From Owenia fusiformis (lineage: Eukaryota > Annelida > Polychaeta > Sabellida > Oweniidae): DNA of 64,000 bases. The first letter of the stretch is position 1, and each line of letters starts with the position of its first letter. Of the stretch, positions 1 through 13,195 are shown one piece after another. The stretch is taken from the NCBI GenBank assembly GCA_903813345.2, contig CAIIXF020000012.1, positions 24,190,184 to 24,254,183 on the forward strand. The letters run 5' to 3'. The notes under the pieces are model-generated. The model searched no databases and was not told the DNA's origin. It saw only the letters and a list, made by a program, of their open reading frames with translations. Position numbers and translations under genes: made by a program.

Positions 1-10
1 TTTATCACAA

Positions 11-246
11 ACGTGTATCAGTATCATAAGTTTAAGAAAATGTACACATTTGTGAACAAATAGTTCAGAAGACGACCGAATCGTCGATTTAATTCATCAC
101 TTAAGTTACATAAACGGTATTTCGAAAAACAGTTAAGATCTGCATTTTCGACCCCTACCGTTTATGTAACTTAAGTGTGGAAATAAATCGACGATTCTGT
201 TGTCTTCTGAGCTATTCTTTGCAAACATATGATACTGATACACGTT
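11..246. repeat. Foldback repeat at window start
   Basis: The left arm (about 11-118) and right arm (about 158-246) are imperfect reverse complements. Both carry the core TCAGAAGAC...AATCGTCGATTTA and ACTTAAGTTACATAAACGG. A third, single-arm copy lies at about 39652-39759. This looks like a dispersed foldback (MITE-like) family; any open reading frame here is repeat-derived. Confidence 0.75.
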
Positions 247-256
247 TATGAGAAAA

Positions 257-2160
257 ATGTCGTGGGGATTCTGCCTACGACGCGTGAAATAAGGAAAAAA
301 AGAAAAATTGTACCTTCGACGTTCCGACATTTTGTTACCTGTAAAATATTCATGTTTTTTTCTAACATGAGGTAAACAACGCACCTCTAAGAGCGTAGTA
401 TTATATATAGTCTTTTGGAAATGTTGGTCTACGTAATATTATATAAGTTCAATAAGTTCCATATTAATGCCTTTTTGGTCAATTGATAACACCTATCTTT
501 GTCACGTTTCAATCATCAAACACTGGCTTATTCCGATGTATGAGCTGATGTACCATGAGGGCTACTATACTGTACATAAATAATAGATATGAAAACAAAT
601 AGGATCAATGAAAGTGGATTCATCATAGCCAAGGGCCTTATTCACCAGGAGTCAACACCAAGTTGTTACCATTGTGGATTGTTCTCGTCAAATATTAATC
701 AAAGTGTGACAAAATAAATATGTACACTTCGTTATGACATAGTTTTACTAAAATGACTCTTTAAAAACAATATACACCAGATAACAATGACAATGGATTG
801 ATATTACATGTACAATACGTCAATGACTGCAAAGTCACGGCTACATTCACATTGGTGGGTACAATGAAACTATGACCTTGGAATTCTACATAAACTGTAA
901 CTATAAGGACTACTTTAATCAGACTATTCATAACAATCAACCACAATCCCAGCGAAGGGGTCGATTCTAATTTATCCCGTCACGCCCGGAAGCTTATTCA
1001 TTTTGATACGGTATTGGCTGTTTTCACATTAGCCAAGACGTATTATTTTGATTGTGACAATGAGGTTATCAAAATAATCTAATGACGATATCTATAATTT
1101 TTCTTAAACTTCCTAGCCAGAGGGACATACGATTACCGGGGTCACTTCCAATGGGTATTGAAATAGTCATCATGATAAACCATGTCATCTCATTTCTTCT
1201 CAGCCCTGAGATGCTATGATATAATGAGCTTGATCTGGCGATCCAGGAGAGCCCAAAATTGAGGATTTTAAGATCTTTCATCCCAGCTCATATTTCATCT
1301 AATTGGGGTCATTAAACCTGTGTACATGTGCCTGTGCTAATATCTGCTGTTAATTACAATGCATATTATGTAATGTATTGACACTAAGATAAATGATTAC
1401 ATGATAAAAATCACACTTATTGACAGTTATGACTCTTCTCATCTGATGTGCTCGGATCACAGAATATGCCTCATAATATCAGAGCATGTTTCAGGTGAAA
1501 CAGAAAGATGCTATGAGTATCAGAATGTGAAATAGTAGGAATTTATACAAAATGGGCGTTCAAATAAAAGGATTCAATGCAAATCCAGATATTTTACCCC
1601 CCAAAAGACCATGGTATCGGTCAAATGACTACATAAGCATAAAATGATTAAAAATTGATTAAACTTCACGTAGAATATAAAATACATGATTCCCCGACCT
1701 ATATTTCTCGAAACATAAGCGTCATATTGTATCGTTTGTAAATTGCATTGCTCAAGGTATTTATCACTTGTACGAGCCTATTTCTCTTGATGATTTAAAT
1801 AAAATGTTACCCTTTGCATTCGTTCAACTTCACTAATTAAAAGAGAACTTCGTCTTTACTCTTTCATTTTACAATAAATTCCTGATCTCACTGAGCCAAT
1901 CAGAGTTCGTCGTCGAAATACGGACGACTTTCTATATGGTCATTTCCTCTGAGATCCCCGCATAGTTAATGAGCATATATTTTGCCCGTGTTCCTTCCAC
2001 TTCGCTGATTGGTTGAGAAAGGATCAGCATGGTAGATTTGAAATTACTTATTACCGGGGCTGTCACAGTCACCAATCTTTGGGGTGGGGCTTCTAAACTA
2101 AAATACTAGGCAGAGTGTAGTTTATAACTAGACTCTGCGCGCAGGGTAACAAAATGTTTA
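257..2160. other. Non-coding, no gene seen
   Basis: AT-rich DNA without convincing exons. Segments near 1185-1215 and 1487-1530 recur side by side near 13605-13685, so part of this stretch is a dispersed repeat. A somewhat less AT-rich patch lies near 1900-2060, but I see no clear promoter or exon there. Confidence 0.5.
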
Positions 2161-2166
2161 AAGGTA

Positions 2167-2653
2167 CAGGGTGGTTCATTTTTGATGAAGTAGCATTTTC
2201 TTAGAAAGGAAAACTTTTATCATAGACCTGCCTTACAGACATGTTCGTTTTTATGGTATAAGTATTTTCCTCGTATACCATCGTCTTGCAAACGCCTCGA
2301 TCATCCAAGCTCCTCGAGGCTACATCCTCGGGGGCGCCGGGGCTTCAACAATATGGCTTCTCGCACATTGAAGTTTGAAATCATGGGGAATTTTCCTGGT
2401 CTTCGTTCGAATGTTATTTCTGAGCGCATCAGTAGTTTGGGAATGTTAGCTAGACCCTTCTTTAAGAGAAGATGAGCGAGAAGACGGGAGATGAGCCTGT
2501 CTCCAGGCAGGGAAGTAACGAGAGGTGTTCGAGTGAAGTATTGAAGCCATAAGTGTTATTCCATTCTGCTAATAGATGGCAGTATCCGTGTCCACTCATT
2601 TTAATAAAAAATGCTTCTCTGCCAAAAATGGAAACAATTTTTGGACCACCCTG
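2167..2653. mobile_element. Mariner-type MITE with CAGGGTGGT ends
   Basis: The element begins CAGGGTGGTTCATTTTTG and ends AATTTTTGGACCACCCTG, with TA on both sides (2165-2166, 2654-2655). A TA target duplication and CAGGGTG ends are typical of Tc1/mariner derivatives. It is 487 bp and has no transposase frame. It shares terminal sequence with the 64-bp element at 56203-56266. Confidence 0.75.
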
Positions 2654-2689
2654 TAGATAAAACAAGGCAGTGACATGCAAAAGTTCACC

Positions 2690-2800
2690 ACATGCCATTT
2701 GTTACAGACGCCGGACACCAACCAACGTTACAAAAATGGAGACCATAGCATAAATATGTCACCACTTTTGGTGGTAACATAAAAATGACTCAAACAAGAT
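2690..2800. repeat. Dispersed repeat shared with 54715-54830
   Basis: The stretch with GCCATTTGTTACAGACG, a GGAGACCA block and ATGTCACCACTTTTGGTG resembles the segment near 54720-54825 in the same order. The family is unknown. Confidence 0.5.
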
Positions 2801-3526
2801 GATATATCTCATATATCTGCTGTTTTAAGACTCAATTCGATCTCTTTTCTCTGATTTCTTACTTAGATCTAGCGTTATCCTCCAAAACCACCAGGCTATC
2901 GGTCTGATCATGATTGTCCAGAGGATGGCGGTTAAACTTGTTGCTGACAGACACTGTAACCAAGACAACTTATCGGGATTAACAGGAACTTATCAATAAC
3001 CGCAATGCATTTCGGGGTATTGACTTATTAACCGCGCGCTATTTGATCAATTCAATTAATTAGAGGTTACAACAAAAGAAGTAACTGCTTTCTTTGTACA
3101 GGTCTGCCGAGTAATTTGCTATTTTCAATGGAGGGGAATAATATAACAATTATTTAACAATTTCGTAGAAGGGACGTGGATTAAGAATTAATAAGTTCCT
3201 GAATGAAATATCTCGATCTCGATCTGGATTGGTTTTCTATTATTCTGTTAATTACAAGAAGAATGTATTCATTATAAATACATACACGATATCATTGTAT
3301 CCTACCGATCAGGTTATAATCTTACGATCTCTATAAACTGACTCTATAAACTAGTCCAACTTAATATTCTCAGAATTCTTTTGGACAGACGACGTGGAAC
3401 GACATTGATACACGGTGGGCAAAAGCTAGTTTTACAACAAGATATCCTTAATCATACCAAATGCAAAAATTGATGAATTAATTGAAAAATGAATGCCCGA
3501 AACTAGCCACGCGGTGGCAAACTGTG

Positions 3527-3615
3527 AAACCACATGGCTAATGTGACAGCTGCGTGAATCCACATGGCTAATGTGACAGCTGCGTGAATCCACATGGCTA
3601 ATGTGACAGCTGCTT
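3527..3615. repeat. 30-bp tandem repeat, three copies
   Basis: Three head-to-tail copies of a 30-bp unit containing CCACATGGCTAATGTGACAG. The copies are almost identical, so the array is young. The ORF crossing it on the minus strand has no other support. Confidence 0.9.
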
Positions 3616-3673
3616 AAAGATAGACAACTGGTACTTCTCATTTGCAAAATGATAGCCTTGAACGGAACTGGCA

Positions 3674-4010
3674 TTTAAAGGCCCACTATACTTAATTTAG
3701 AAAAAGATCATTGAAACATATTACTCACACACTTGCTCAAATATGACACCAAGTTTGATTTGCTTTGTTATTGAACCAAGAAAAAAATAACTCACTTCAC
3801 ATAAATTCACATAACATTGAAATATAAAACTTGACAGATCGAAGATATTTTTTGATAATTTATTGTAAGCTTTCACGTGGTCCGTTTGAGCTGTTGTTGG
3901 TGTCAAATGAAAGATAATGTTCTTATCAATACAATTGACATACTATGAAATTTAAATGTATATTTTATTTTGCCCAAAAATGTTGAAAATTCGCAAAGTG
4001 GGCCTTTAAA
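3674..4010. mobile_element. Short element with TTTAAAGGCCCAC ends
   Basis: The ends form a 13-bp perfect inverted repeat (TTTAAAGGCCCAC / GTGGGCCTTTAAA). The right-end sequence, including AAATGTTGAAAATTCGC, recurs at 4898-4942 in slightly diverged form. This suggests a MITE family with a second copy or solo end nearby. Confidence 0.55.
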
Positions 4011-5598
4011 TGTTCCATTAGGAAGTTTAAGTTTGCAATGTTATTCACAACCCAAACGTGAACGGGAAATATTTTAACGATGCATTTGTATGGGCGATTG
4101 ATCATACGATATAGGTTGGCGTTTCGATTTTGTATACAAGGTAAACTCCCTAATATGACTCGACATGTTCGTGTGCTAAACAAACATTGCTATAAGTACC
4201 ATTTTCCAAATCTAGGATTCTAACTCTATCAAAAATGCCATTTCTCACAAAATTTTAATAAAAATAATATGATATGATATTATTTAAGGATTTAAGCTTT
4301 GGACTCAGTGCATTGTGTGTTTCATCATTCCACAAAGATGTTGTTTCAAAATCTATGTATGGCCCCGCAGGGGGAATGCAAAGTCTAGGAAACAATATCT
4401 GAGTGGAATGAAGCAGCAAATATGCATTGAGTCTTGGGCTTAAATTCTTTTCACACATTGCAAAATAGATTCTATAAAATCACCTAAAAGATACAAAATC
4501 ACAAAAGAACATATTTTTAGCGAAACTTTTTGCAAGGGTCAAGTATAGGAAATCTCAATTTTAATCTCAATCGCTTGGCAACTGAACACAACAAATGCGT
4601 TATTGATATTTCACACACTGTTCATTATGTGCAAACTCTGTCCCGATTGGCTGGAATGGGACACATATCACATCATATAATGAATGATATGATATTTTTG
4701 CATTCCAAAAAATAATGTACAATTATGAGCTCTGTGCACGATTCTGCTATCAAAAACACTAGAAACAGAGAGATGCGCAAAATGTCCTAGTTGTCAGGTA
4801 TATGTTTTGAACCTCGTCATATTATCGAAGAAACTAAGAAATCAAATGACTGCAAATAAATTAAAACGTTCTAAAATAACATGCAAAGTCAAAAACCAGT
4901 ATTACCCAAAAACATTGAAAATACGCGAAGTGGGCCTTTAACCAACAAGATCTACGAATATTTGGATTGAAAAAACAATAACAATAACAAAGGGGAAGTT
5001 TCGATTGCTGACAAACACGAGATCTCGAGAAATGGAGACAATTATACCAATGGGGTGTTAAAGGGACATTTAATGAAAATATTGACAACAAAGTGAGATA
5101 CAATACGGTACAGTATTATAACAGTCCATGCGATGCCGCTGGTAAAGTCATTCTATGAAGGTAATAGCGACGGATAAAACGTATTAATTTAGCGACAAGA
5201 TCCATGTAGAATATAATATAATACAGATATCGAATATATCAAGCTATGTATGATTTTACACAAACTGATATAAACACGTTCGAATCAAGAACAAAATAGC
5301 AAAATAAAGTATATTTTTATTCTTGACATTTAGTTAGCGAGACAATGTAGACGTAAAATACTAAAAGCATGACGTGAAATTATACCATTCGGAAACAAAT
5401 ACATGATACAGCAGATTTATTGATGATTTATACGGAATCTAGTAATTTCGGCTGGAATGCAATGCTGTTTGGAATCCTAACATAACCGTATAATAGGATT
5501 GTAGATGGTAGAGGATTTAGGATATTTATTCATAATCTGATGCTGTTTGAATTTTTCATTCATTATCAAATTTTACTTGGTTAATCGGGAATAATACG

Positions 5599-8500
5599 AT
5601 GTACACAACTCCATGGAATCTAAGTACCGAAAGTCAATTATCAGAAATTAAAAGCGATAATTCTACAGCTACAAATCTTAATGACTCGTCGCTCGAGCGG
5701 ACAATAGAGGTGATAATCCTATCAGTAATATCATTAATAGCTTTAATGGGGAACGTTTCAGTGTGTTTAGTAGTAATTAAAACAATGGATTTGAGAAGAG
5801 CTTCCAATTCCCTGGTACTTTGCCTAGCAACCGCAGACATTTTAGTTGCTACGTTCAACATGCCGATGATGATCGTTACCATAGCAACCGGAGATTGGAT
5901 GTTTTCAAATGAGGCATGCGTTGCGACAGGGTTCATTGGGATGACTTTGCTTATTGCAAGCGTTCTTTCATTGGCTGCAATCAGTGTGGACCGTTACAAC
6001 ATTATCTGCCATGTTGCAAAATTTCAACAGAAAAAGAAATCCACGGCAATCATGATCATAGGTGAGGAAAAAAGAAATATATTTAGTTTTATGCAAATGC
6101 GAACAATTGTATGTCAGTTCTACTTCATGTGTTATGGTCACTTATAGAATCTTCATTTCATTTTGTGATAGACAAAAAGGATTCACGTCCAAGTCTAAAT
6201 GATATCTGAGTGTTTTGTAAACGAGTCTTAATTCTCGCCCCGATGGTCTCGATTTACGGGATAGAAACCATAACAAAGTGCATTAAATCACCCCTAGTAC
6301 AGTCCTGTGTTTGAATTACTTTTGCAAATTGATTATGTATCAAATGAAAGAAAATTGATTAACAATTGCAATATCATTGAGTTATTTTACCATTTTGATA
6401 GGTATTGGTAATATACTGATATAGCCTAAAATAATGTCGTGAAGTCTGTATCAAAAAGTTGAATACTAATTCATTTTTAAGGCATTTTGGACAAAATGCC
6501 TATTTAAGGCTGAAATTATCATAAATTAATTTATATTTGCATTATGACACCGTACGTCTCACATTATTCAAGAATTCACTAGATTTGACACCCTCGCGAG
6601 ATATTGGAACAATTTATCATGTTACTGAGTTAAATGACCATACAAACTTGGCATTCTCGAAATGTCAAAGCCGAATGTTCACCCCAAAGTGGTTTAATTT
6701 CATAAAAACTAACCACATCGAAATCTACATTTACAGTCCGCATTTGAAAGCGAAAGTAACGGTCGTTACGTTCTACTGATCCTGTTCCAGTGATCACAGG
6801 ATTCATCTGCTATTTGCTTCCTGTGTTTCTCTTTGAGTGTCCAGCAATCTTGTGAATATTTGAATAAGGTGAGACACGATGTCATGATGCAAATCTATAA
6901 TCCCATGTCCGGTAAAATAATAAACGCTTTCAGAAATATAAGAATACAAAGCCAAAGGTTATTGTGAAACTCAACATTGGGTTAAACAAAAACGGTAATA
7001 CGTGAGATCTTATAAGATCTTTTATTTACCGAAAAGGAGGGTTGGCTCCCAGGATGCAATCTCAATATTTTTCCAATTCCAACAATGAAAATGTAAAGAT
7101 GTTGTTATTTTCTCCCATTAAATTGATTATAAATCCATCAATCCAAAAGATTCGAGCTAATTTTTTATCACTTTTTATGTGTTTTGATTTTTTGTCATGT
7201 AATAAGACCAAAACTCGCGATTCAAAATTTGAAGTGAAAATTACGACATTCTTCAAGATCGGATTCATTGTTGGAAAATATCGAGACTGCATTCTTGGAC
7301 CCAATCCTCCTTGGTAACAATGTTCATCGAACAAATTGCGTTGAAAGGAATCGATCCAGGATGTCATGTTATAATTAAATTAATTTAAAGAGTACTATAC
7401 TCGTAGGCTAATATCTATCTAATATCTACATATTTTCTCTGTTTTTGTTAAACAATGGATTAAAGCTGAAATTCTGAGAGATCTCGAAAATCATGTTTAT
7501 CCTTCACTCCTTTCCAATAAATACTAATTCTGTAGGAGTAATGCAAAATTGACACATAGGATTAAATGATAATGACAATTTCCAAAAAGGCTTCACCAGT
7601 ACAGTACAGTTCGGAAATTATCAATGCTATTAGTATATAGGCTACAATACAAAATAATACAATATCATTTAATTATTTGTGGGTATACTTGAAAAAATAG
7701 GATAATATCTTACCTTCTATATCATACGAGTATTACGATTAATTTAATTTGGGACGAATGTGATTTTTACGTGATTTTTGATCTGATTGTTGATATTACA
7801 TCATTTCATATTTTCCAAAATAGCTGAAACCTGGTTTTGGGATATTTCGAAGATAAAAAGGTGGCCATTTTGGATCTTTGCTACCTATTTTGCCAAAAAA
7901 TGTTGGCATTATTGTTAAGCTTAGTAAAATAAGGTAGATTTATCAAAAGGGTCAACAACATGATTTTTGAGCAATCAAAATGTAATGACATTACAATCAA
8001 AATAGCCGCTATTTTGAAACGAGATGAACTTTTAGGACGCGACTTATGGAACAATTGAAGACTTTATATACATATAAAATTTTAAAATAAAATCATCTGA
8101 ATTATCACAGAAGATAATTACAATTAAATGTGTCACTAATGTGTTGAAAGACAGACAGACGGACTGACATACAGACCAAATGTATACCAAATTGATATGT
8201 TTAACAACTGTAAGTATTTGGCCATAGGATTCCCATTTAGGTGCGGAAACTCATTTTTATCAATTAGCGATAAATTTGATAATTATCATTTATCGATAAT
8301 TTTTATCAATTAGCGATAAAGATAAATATCAATTTTAGCTGATATTATCAGCTAATGCTAATTTCATATGTGCCTTTCACTTTTATCAATTAGCGATAAA
8401 TTTGATAATTTTCATTTATCGATAATTTTTATCAATTAGCGATAAATTTGATAATTATCAATTTTAGCTGATATTATCAGCTAATGCTAATTCCATATGT

Positions 8501-11015
8501 GCCTTTCACTTTTATCAATTAGCGATAAATTTGATAATTATCAATTATCGATAAATTTTATATCATCAATAAATTTGATAAATATCAATTATTGATAAAT
8601 TTGATAATTTTGATACATGGCAGACATGAAATTAGCATTAGCTGATAATATCAGATAAATTTGATAATTATCAATTTTAGCTGATAATATCAGCTAATGC
8701 TAATTTCACTTATGCCCTTTTCTTCGTAACATTGACTCCAGACCCAACATTTTTTTAGCGATAAAAGCGATAGTTTTGATAATTATCAAATTTATCACTT
8801 TTAGCTGATATTATCAGCTAATGCTAATTTACCTGGTGCTATTTTCTATGAACATCACCTCCAGACCCAAAATTTTTTAGCGATAAAAGCTCGAGACCCA
8901 AATTTTTTTAGCGATAAAAGAGATAGTTTTGATAATTATCAAATTTATCACTTTTAGCTGATATTATCAGCTAATGCTAATTTCCCTGGTGCCATTTTCT
9001 ATGAACATCACCCCCAGACACAAAATTTTTTAGCGATAAAAGCTTCAGGCCCAATTTTTATAAAAGCAATACTTTCAATAATTATCACTTTTAGCTGATA
9101 TTATCAGCTAATGCTAATTTACCTGGTGCCATTTTCTCTGAACATCACCTCCAGGCCCAAAATTTTTTGGCAATAAAAGCTCCAGACCCAAAAATTTTTA
9201 GCTATAAAAGTGATAGTTTTGATAATTATCAAATTTATCACTTTTAGCTGATATTATCAGCCAATGCTAATTTACCTAGTGCCATTTTCTCTGAACATCA
9301 CCTCCAGACCCAAAATTTTTTAGCGATAAAAGCGCCAGACCCAAAAATTTTTAGCGATAAAAGCGATAGTTTCGATAATTATCAAATTTATCACTCTTAG
9401 CTGATATTATCAATTTCAGCTAATTTAACTTGTGCACTTTTGTCTTCACATCGACTTCCCACCCAAAATTTTTACCAATAGTTTTGATAAAAGCAAATTG
9501 TTTTTCAGATTTAGACAAAATCGAAATTAGCGAAACTTTTATCAATTTTTGATAAAAACTCCCATTGAAATAACATGGGGGCTGGAGAAATTAGCAAATA
9601 AAAGTGACTTTCTGCACCAAGCTCAGGATTCCTTTAAAGTTATACCGCGGCGCAACTCAAAATAACGTTGTGCCTCGCAAGATAATCTCATAAATACACA
9701 TTTTCTTATCTTATTTGTAGGCATAATTGGCGGATATTATACTGTATTGTTGATATATCCACCAGATTAAAACAGTATACAGTTTGACTTCTGATATATA
9801 AAAGTGATATATAGGGTGTTATTAATACAATGAATGCTATCAAATATCTGGAAATATGACGATTGATGATGCACATCATGGCGTGGATATACCATATTAA
9901 TATTACCTGTTGGAATAGCACTGGCGGATCCAGAAGCTAACAAAGGGGGGGGGGCACATTTCAAATCATAGAAAATGTCCGCCCCTAAATCCCAAAATTG
10001 GACCCAATATTTTTGGGCCATGGGCCCCTGGATCTGCCAGTGAATAATGACCTTAATTTTCTATATCAATCTGTAAAATGATTTAGCCACCCGTTTAGCT
10101 GACGAGTCAATGGACCATTTTAGGACCATAGTGCCCACTGTCCACGATCGAGTATAAATCTGAGACAACTCATAAATACTTGTAGTTAAACCGAGATATT
10201 TCAATTGTTGTCTGTGTTTATTTTGTGTGTTTCACAAAATCACATTTATGATTTGCGTGATACCAATCTCATTCCATTACTACATTACAGGTGTGTGGGT
10301 ATTCTCTCTACTGCTCGCCTCCCCTCCGCTGTTTGGCTGGGCTGAGTATGGATATCGGCCTCGACAGAGCGTCTGTTTTTGTCTGTGGACAGCTAGTGTT
10401 TCATACACATTCTTCATGGTTGGCGCATGCTTCGGTCTCCCTTGCATTGTTATGTCTTGCTGCTACATCCGGGTATTATGGACTGTAAAAAAAAGCAGGC
10501 AGCGCATAGAAGCAATGGATACTAACACAAAACAGATATCCATTCTGGAGATGCCCAACCTGACTAACCATTTGACCTTTCCAGTGAACCATGATACGCT
10601 ACCAAGTGTACACCATGATGAAATAACTGTCATGGAGAATGAAATAAATACAAAGGATGTTAACAGTATGCCGAAAGAATCTTTGACTCCCTGTGACCCA
10701 AGAATCCCCGGACTCGAGATCATGCAACACAGGACCAAGAAAAAAGTCAAAAAGAAACGAGAAGAAATACGATTCACGTTGTCTTTGGTTGTAGTTGTGT
10801 TTGTATTTATCATCTGCTGGCTTCCATATTGTATAGAAATGTTTTACAGTGTCTTTTCAAATCAATCAACCCCGAGAAGTGTTGCTTTGCTGACCCAGTT
10901 GCTGGGATACCTGAATTCGGGTATAAATCCTATACTATACGGAGCATTGAATAAACAATTTAGAGACGGTTATTCAAAAATTTACCGCCCATTGCTCAAT
11001 AGATGTCACTGCTAA
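5599..11015 (+). CDS. Rhodopsin-family (class A) GPCR, two exons
   Basis: The exons are 5599-6061 and 10291-11015, joined at a phase-1 GT-AG intron (Gly codon split), giving 395 aa. The N-terminus has NxS/T glycosylation sites. TM1 has the GN motif (ALMGNVSV), TM2 reads LATADILVA, and DRY lies at residues 131-133, close to the exon end. After TM4 come PPLFGW and extracellular-loop cysteines. A basic third intracellular loop leads to CWLPY in TM6 and NPILY (367-371) in TM7. It is complete from N-terminus to a short tail. The opsin retinal lysine is absent (Tyr at that position), so it is not an opsin. The PPLFGW segment recalls GPR161- and amine-like receptors, but the ligand is unknown. AATAAA lies at 11113-11118. 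The intron carries a large palindromic repeat array. Confidence 0.9.
7033..7313. mobile_element. MITE, AAGGAGGATTGGCTCCC family
   Basis: Inverted ends (AAGGAGGGTTGGCTCCCAG / CCCAATCCTCCTT) and similar internal sequence mark this as a relative of the element at 61092-61396. Both strands show open frames because the arms are complementary; neither is likely to be a gene. No target duplication is visible here. It sits in the GPCR intron. Confidence 0.7.
8240..9425. repeat. Intronic array of palindromic repeats
   Basis: About nine units built on the near-palindrome TTAGCTGAT-ATT-ATCAGCTAA followed by TGCTAATT, alternating with runs such as ATTAGCGATAAA and GATAATTATCAAATTTATC. The later units also carry CTCCAGACCCAAAATTTTTT and CATTTTCTCTGAACATCA. 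Spacing between successive palindromes is about 130-155 bp in the better-ordered right half. The array lies wholly inside the GPCR intron. Confidence 0.85.
9919..10042. mobile_element. MITE with CACTGGCGGATCCAG ends
   Basis: Short element with inverted ends CACTGGCGGATCC / GGATCTGCCAGTG and an internal G-run near 9945-9955. It is related to the 23015-23296 element. It lies in the GPCR intron, roughly 250 bp before exon 2. Confidence 0.7.
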
Positions 11016-11292
11016 TACTATGATAAAATCGACTTTCTAACGAGAATTATTTTGAAATGTGTGGGGTTATCATCCTGAACTGAACTTGGGAACTGCTTCA
11101 TTATTCGTTTGTAATAAATTCCCTTATACGAATATTAATGTAACATTTACAAATAAAATGTCTAAATGCTGTATCATATAAAGAAATAGATCCTAAAATC
11201 GGGTGCATTTTATGTTTGTAAGGACTGGAAATATTTGAAACTAACAATTTATTATTCGCCAACTACATTTTATAATTCGTAAATTTCAAATA

Positions 11293-11702
11293 CACGCGGT
11301 CCTAACTTCGACCGTTAATTTGAATTGTTGACCTACCAGGTGCTTGAAAATCAAGGATTGCGAGTCTCATACTGCACCGTTCTTCAAACTTATACCATTA
11401 AGAGCAGAACAAAATTGCCTTTCTGTCGGTGCATTACTTTATTGTAAAGAGTCCCTTGTTCTAGCAGCGTTCTGGTCCCCAGCTGTTAGAAGGCCTTCTT
11501 ACAGCTAGGGACCAAAATGCCGCTGGAAGTAGGGACTCTGTTGAAAAGAATAATGTACCATCAGAAAAGGATTTGTGTTATGCTTTGAATGGAACAAGTT
11601 AAGTTTGAAGAAAAACGGTGCAGTATGAGACTTGTAATCCTTGATTTTCAAACATCCGGTGGGTCAAAAATTCAAATTAACGGTCGATGTTAGGACCGCG
11701 TG
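11293..11702. mobile_element. 410-bp foldback element, 5-bp target duplication (copy 1)
   Basis: The whole element is a long imperfect hairpin. It starts CACGCGGTCCTAACTTCG and ends with its complement ...GGACCGCGTG. AAATA flanks both sides (11288-11292 and 11703-11707). A central inner hairpin lies around GGTCCCCAGCTGTTAGAAGG. A second copy in opposite orientation is at 44321-44728. There is no coding capacity, so it must be mobilised by another element's transposase. Confidence 0.8.
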
Positions 11703-11759
11703 AAATAAGTTGCCTGTTATTTTATCGCAGAAATGTATTTTTACGAATAATGATCTTGC

Positions 11760-12160
11760 ATATTACCCATGAATTATTGCAGAAAGCAAAGAAATATTTG
11801 TACATTAACGAATAATAAAATGAAACTTTACGAATATAAATTAGAGTTTACGAATACAAATGTGAGTTAACGAATATAAACTACAAGGCTCGAGGCGTAG
11901 GTCACATGACACGAGAGTTTTAGGTGTGTGAGAGGGAGGGGGTAATGACTTCGACCATGTCTTGACCATGTCTCGTTGAGAATGATCACGTGATCTCAAT
12001 GAATCAATGAAAAGCAAATATATAAGTGCAATTTACGAATACAAATGACAATATTTACGAACAGTAAATGTGCACTTTTACGGAAACATATTACCTTGTT
12101 ACGAAAATAAATTCGACAATTAAAAAATGAAATGCCAAGGCAAGTACATTCATTGATAAA
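11760..12160. other. Low-complexity AT-rich stretch
   Basis: Many short copies of TTACGAATA / AACGAATA-type words, also present upstream near 11130-11280 and downstream near 13240-13430. This may be a decayed repeat surrounding the foldback elements. No gene is seen. Confidence 0.45.
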
Positions 12161-12230
12161 TTTGACATTCAGTTCGTAGATAGTAAACTAATATATTTGC
12201 AAAAACGACGATAAAAGTACAAAATGAACT

Positions 12231-13195
12231 TAAAGGAGTGGTATCGATATGGAGAACTTTTTGAACACACGTTTCTCTTAAACCAGTCATAAAAAAATTT
12301 AAAAAATCTAACACATCGTCAATTTAATGGTCATCTTTTGAATGGTAACAATATAATTTGAAAAACATATATATACTTTCATCTATATTGTTTTAGAAAA
12401 CACATCAAACACTTGTTTTGTTCTTGGTATCATCTTTCCAGAGTGACACGAAACATCTTTCCGAACCTCATTGGAACAAATTGACATAAACACAACATGT
12501 TTAGGTCTCTCAATATTGTAATTGTACAAAGGAAATTTTGGTTGATTTAAAAAAGTATCTTGTTAATGATACATAGAGCTGAGGATATCCTATGATTTAT
12601 GAGTGATATGATTTTTATCCACGAATGGATGATATCTGCACGAGCGAGAGTATCATCCATTTTCCAAGAGATCCGGCGATATTGACACTTAACCTCGTTT
12701 TGAGTCTGAAGTAGCAAAAAGCCATAATTCATAGCATACGGCACCGTATGTCATGGCCAAAACACCGTATACTATGGTTAAGTGAAATTTTGTCAAAAGT
12801 ATCATATTTTACCACTGATTACAAAACTTTTGACATGTTATCCTATGAATATCATGCTAACTATGGAATAAAAAAGGTTTATCTTGATTTTTATCTCTTT
12901 TGGGGGATTTTGTTTTAATTTTTTTGAATACTTTTTTTAAATCAACCAAAAATTCCTTTGTATGATATAATATTGAGAGGTCTAAAAACATGCTATTTTG
13001 TTCCAACAAGGTTCGGAAAGACATGTTATTTCATTCTCAAGAATTGGTAGAAAGGAGCAAAAACAATTGCACTAAAAAACAATTTTTTTTAACATTACAT
13101 AAAATACCGTGTTTTTTACATCAAATGTTTTCAATGATTGGTTTTAGAGAAAAACATTGTTGAATTCAGTTCTCCATATCGATATCTATCCTTTA
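12231..13195. mobile_element. Large foldback element (about 965 bp)
   Basis: The left end (GGTATCGATATGGAGAACT) is mirrored by the right end (AGTTCTCCATATCGATATC). Inner blocks, such as ACATGTTTAGGTCTCTCAAT / ATTGAGAGGTCTAAAAACAT and the TTGATTTAAAAAAGTA block, are also mirrored. The arms are roughly 350-450 bp around an AT-rich centre. No transposase frame is seen. Confidence 0.75.

Noticed and set aside
5634-5936. Minus-strand ORF opposite GPCR exon 1
   Set aside because: It is the antisense shadow of the receptor's transmembrane coding sequence.
7042-7367. Overlapping ORFs on both strands inside the GPCR intron
   Set aside because: They lie inside a MITE with complementary arms, which gives mirrored open frames.
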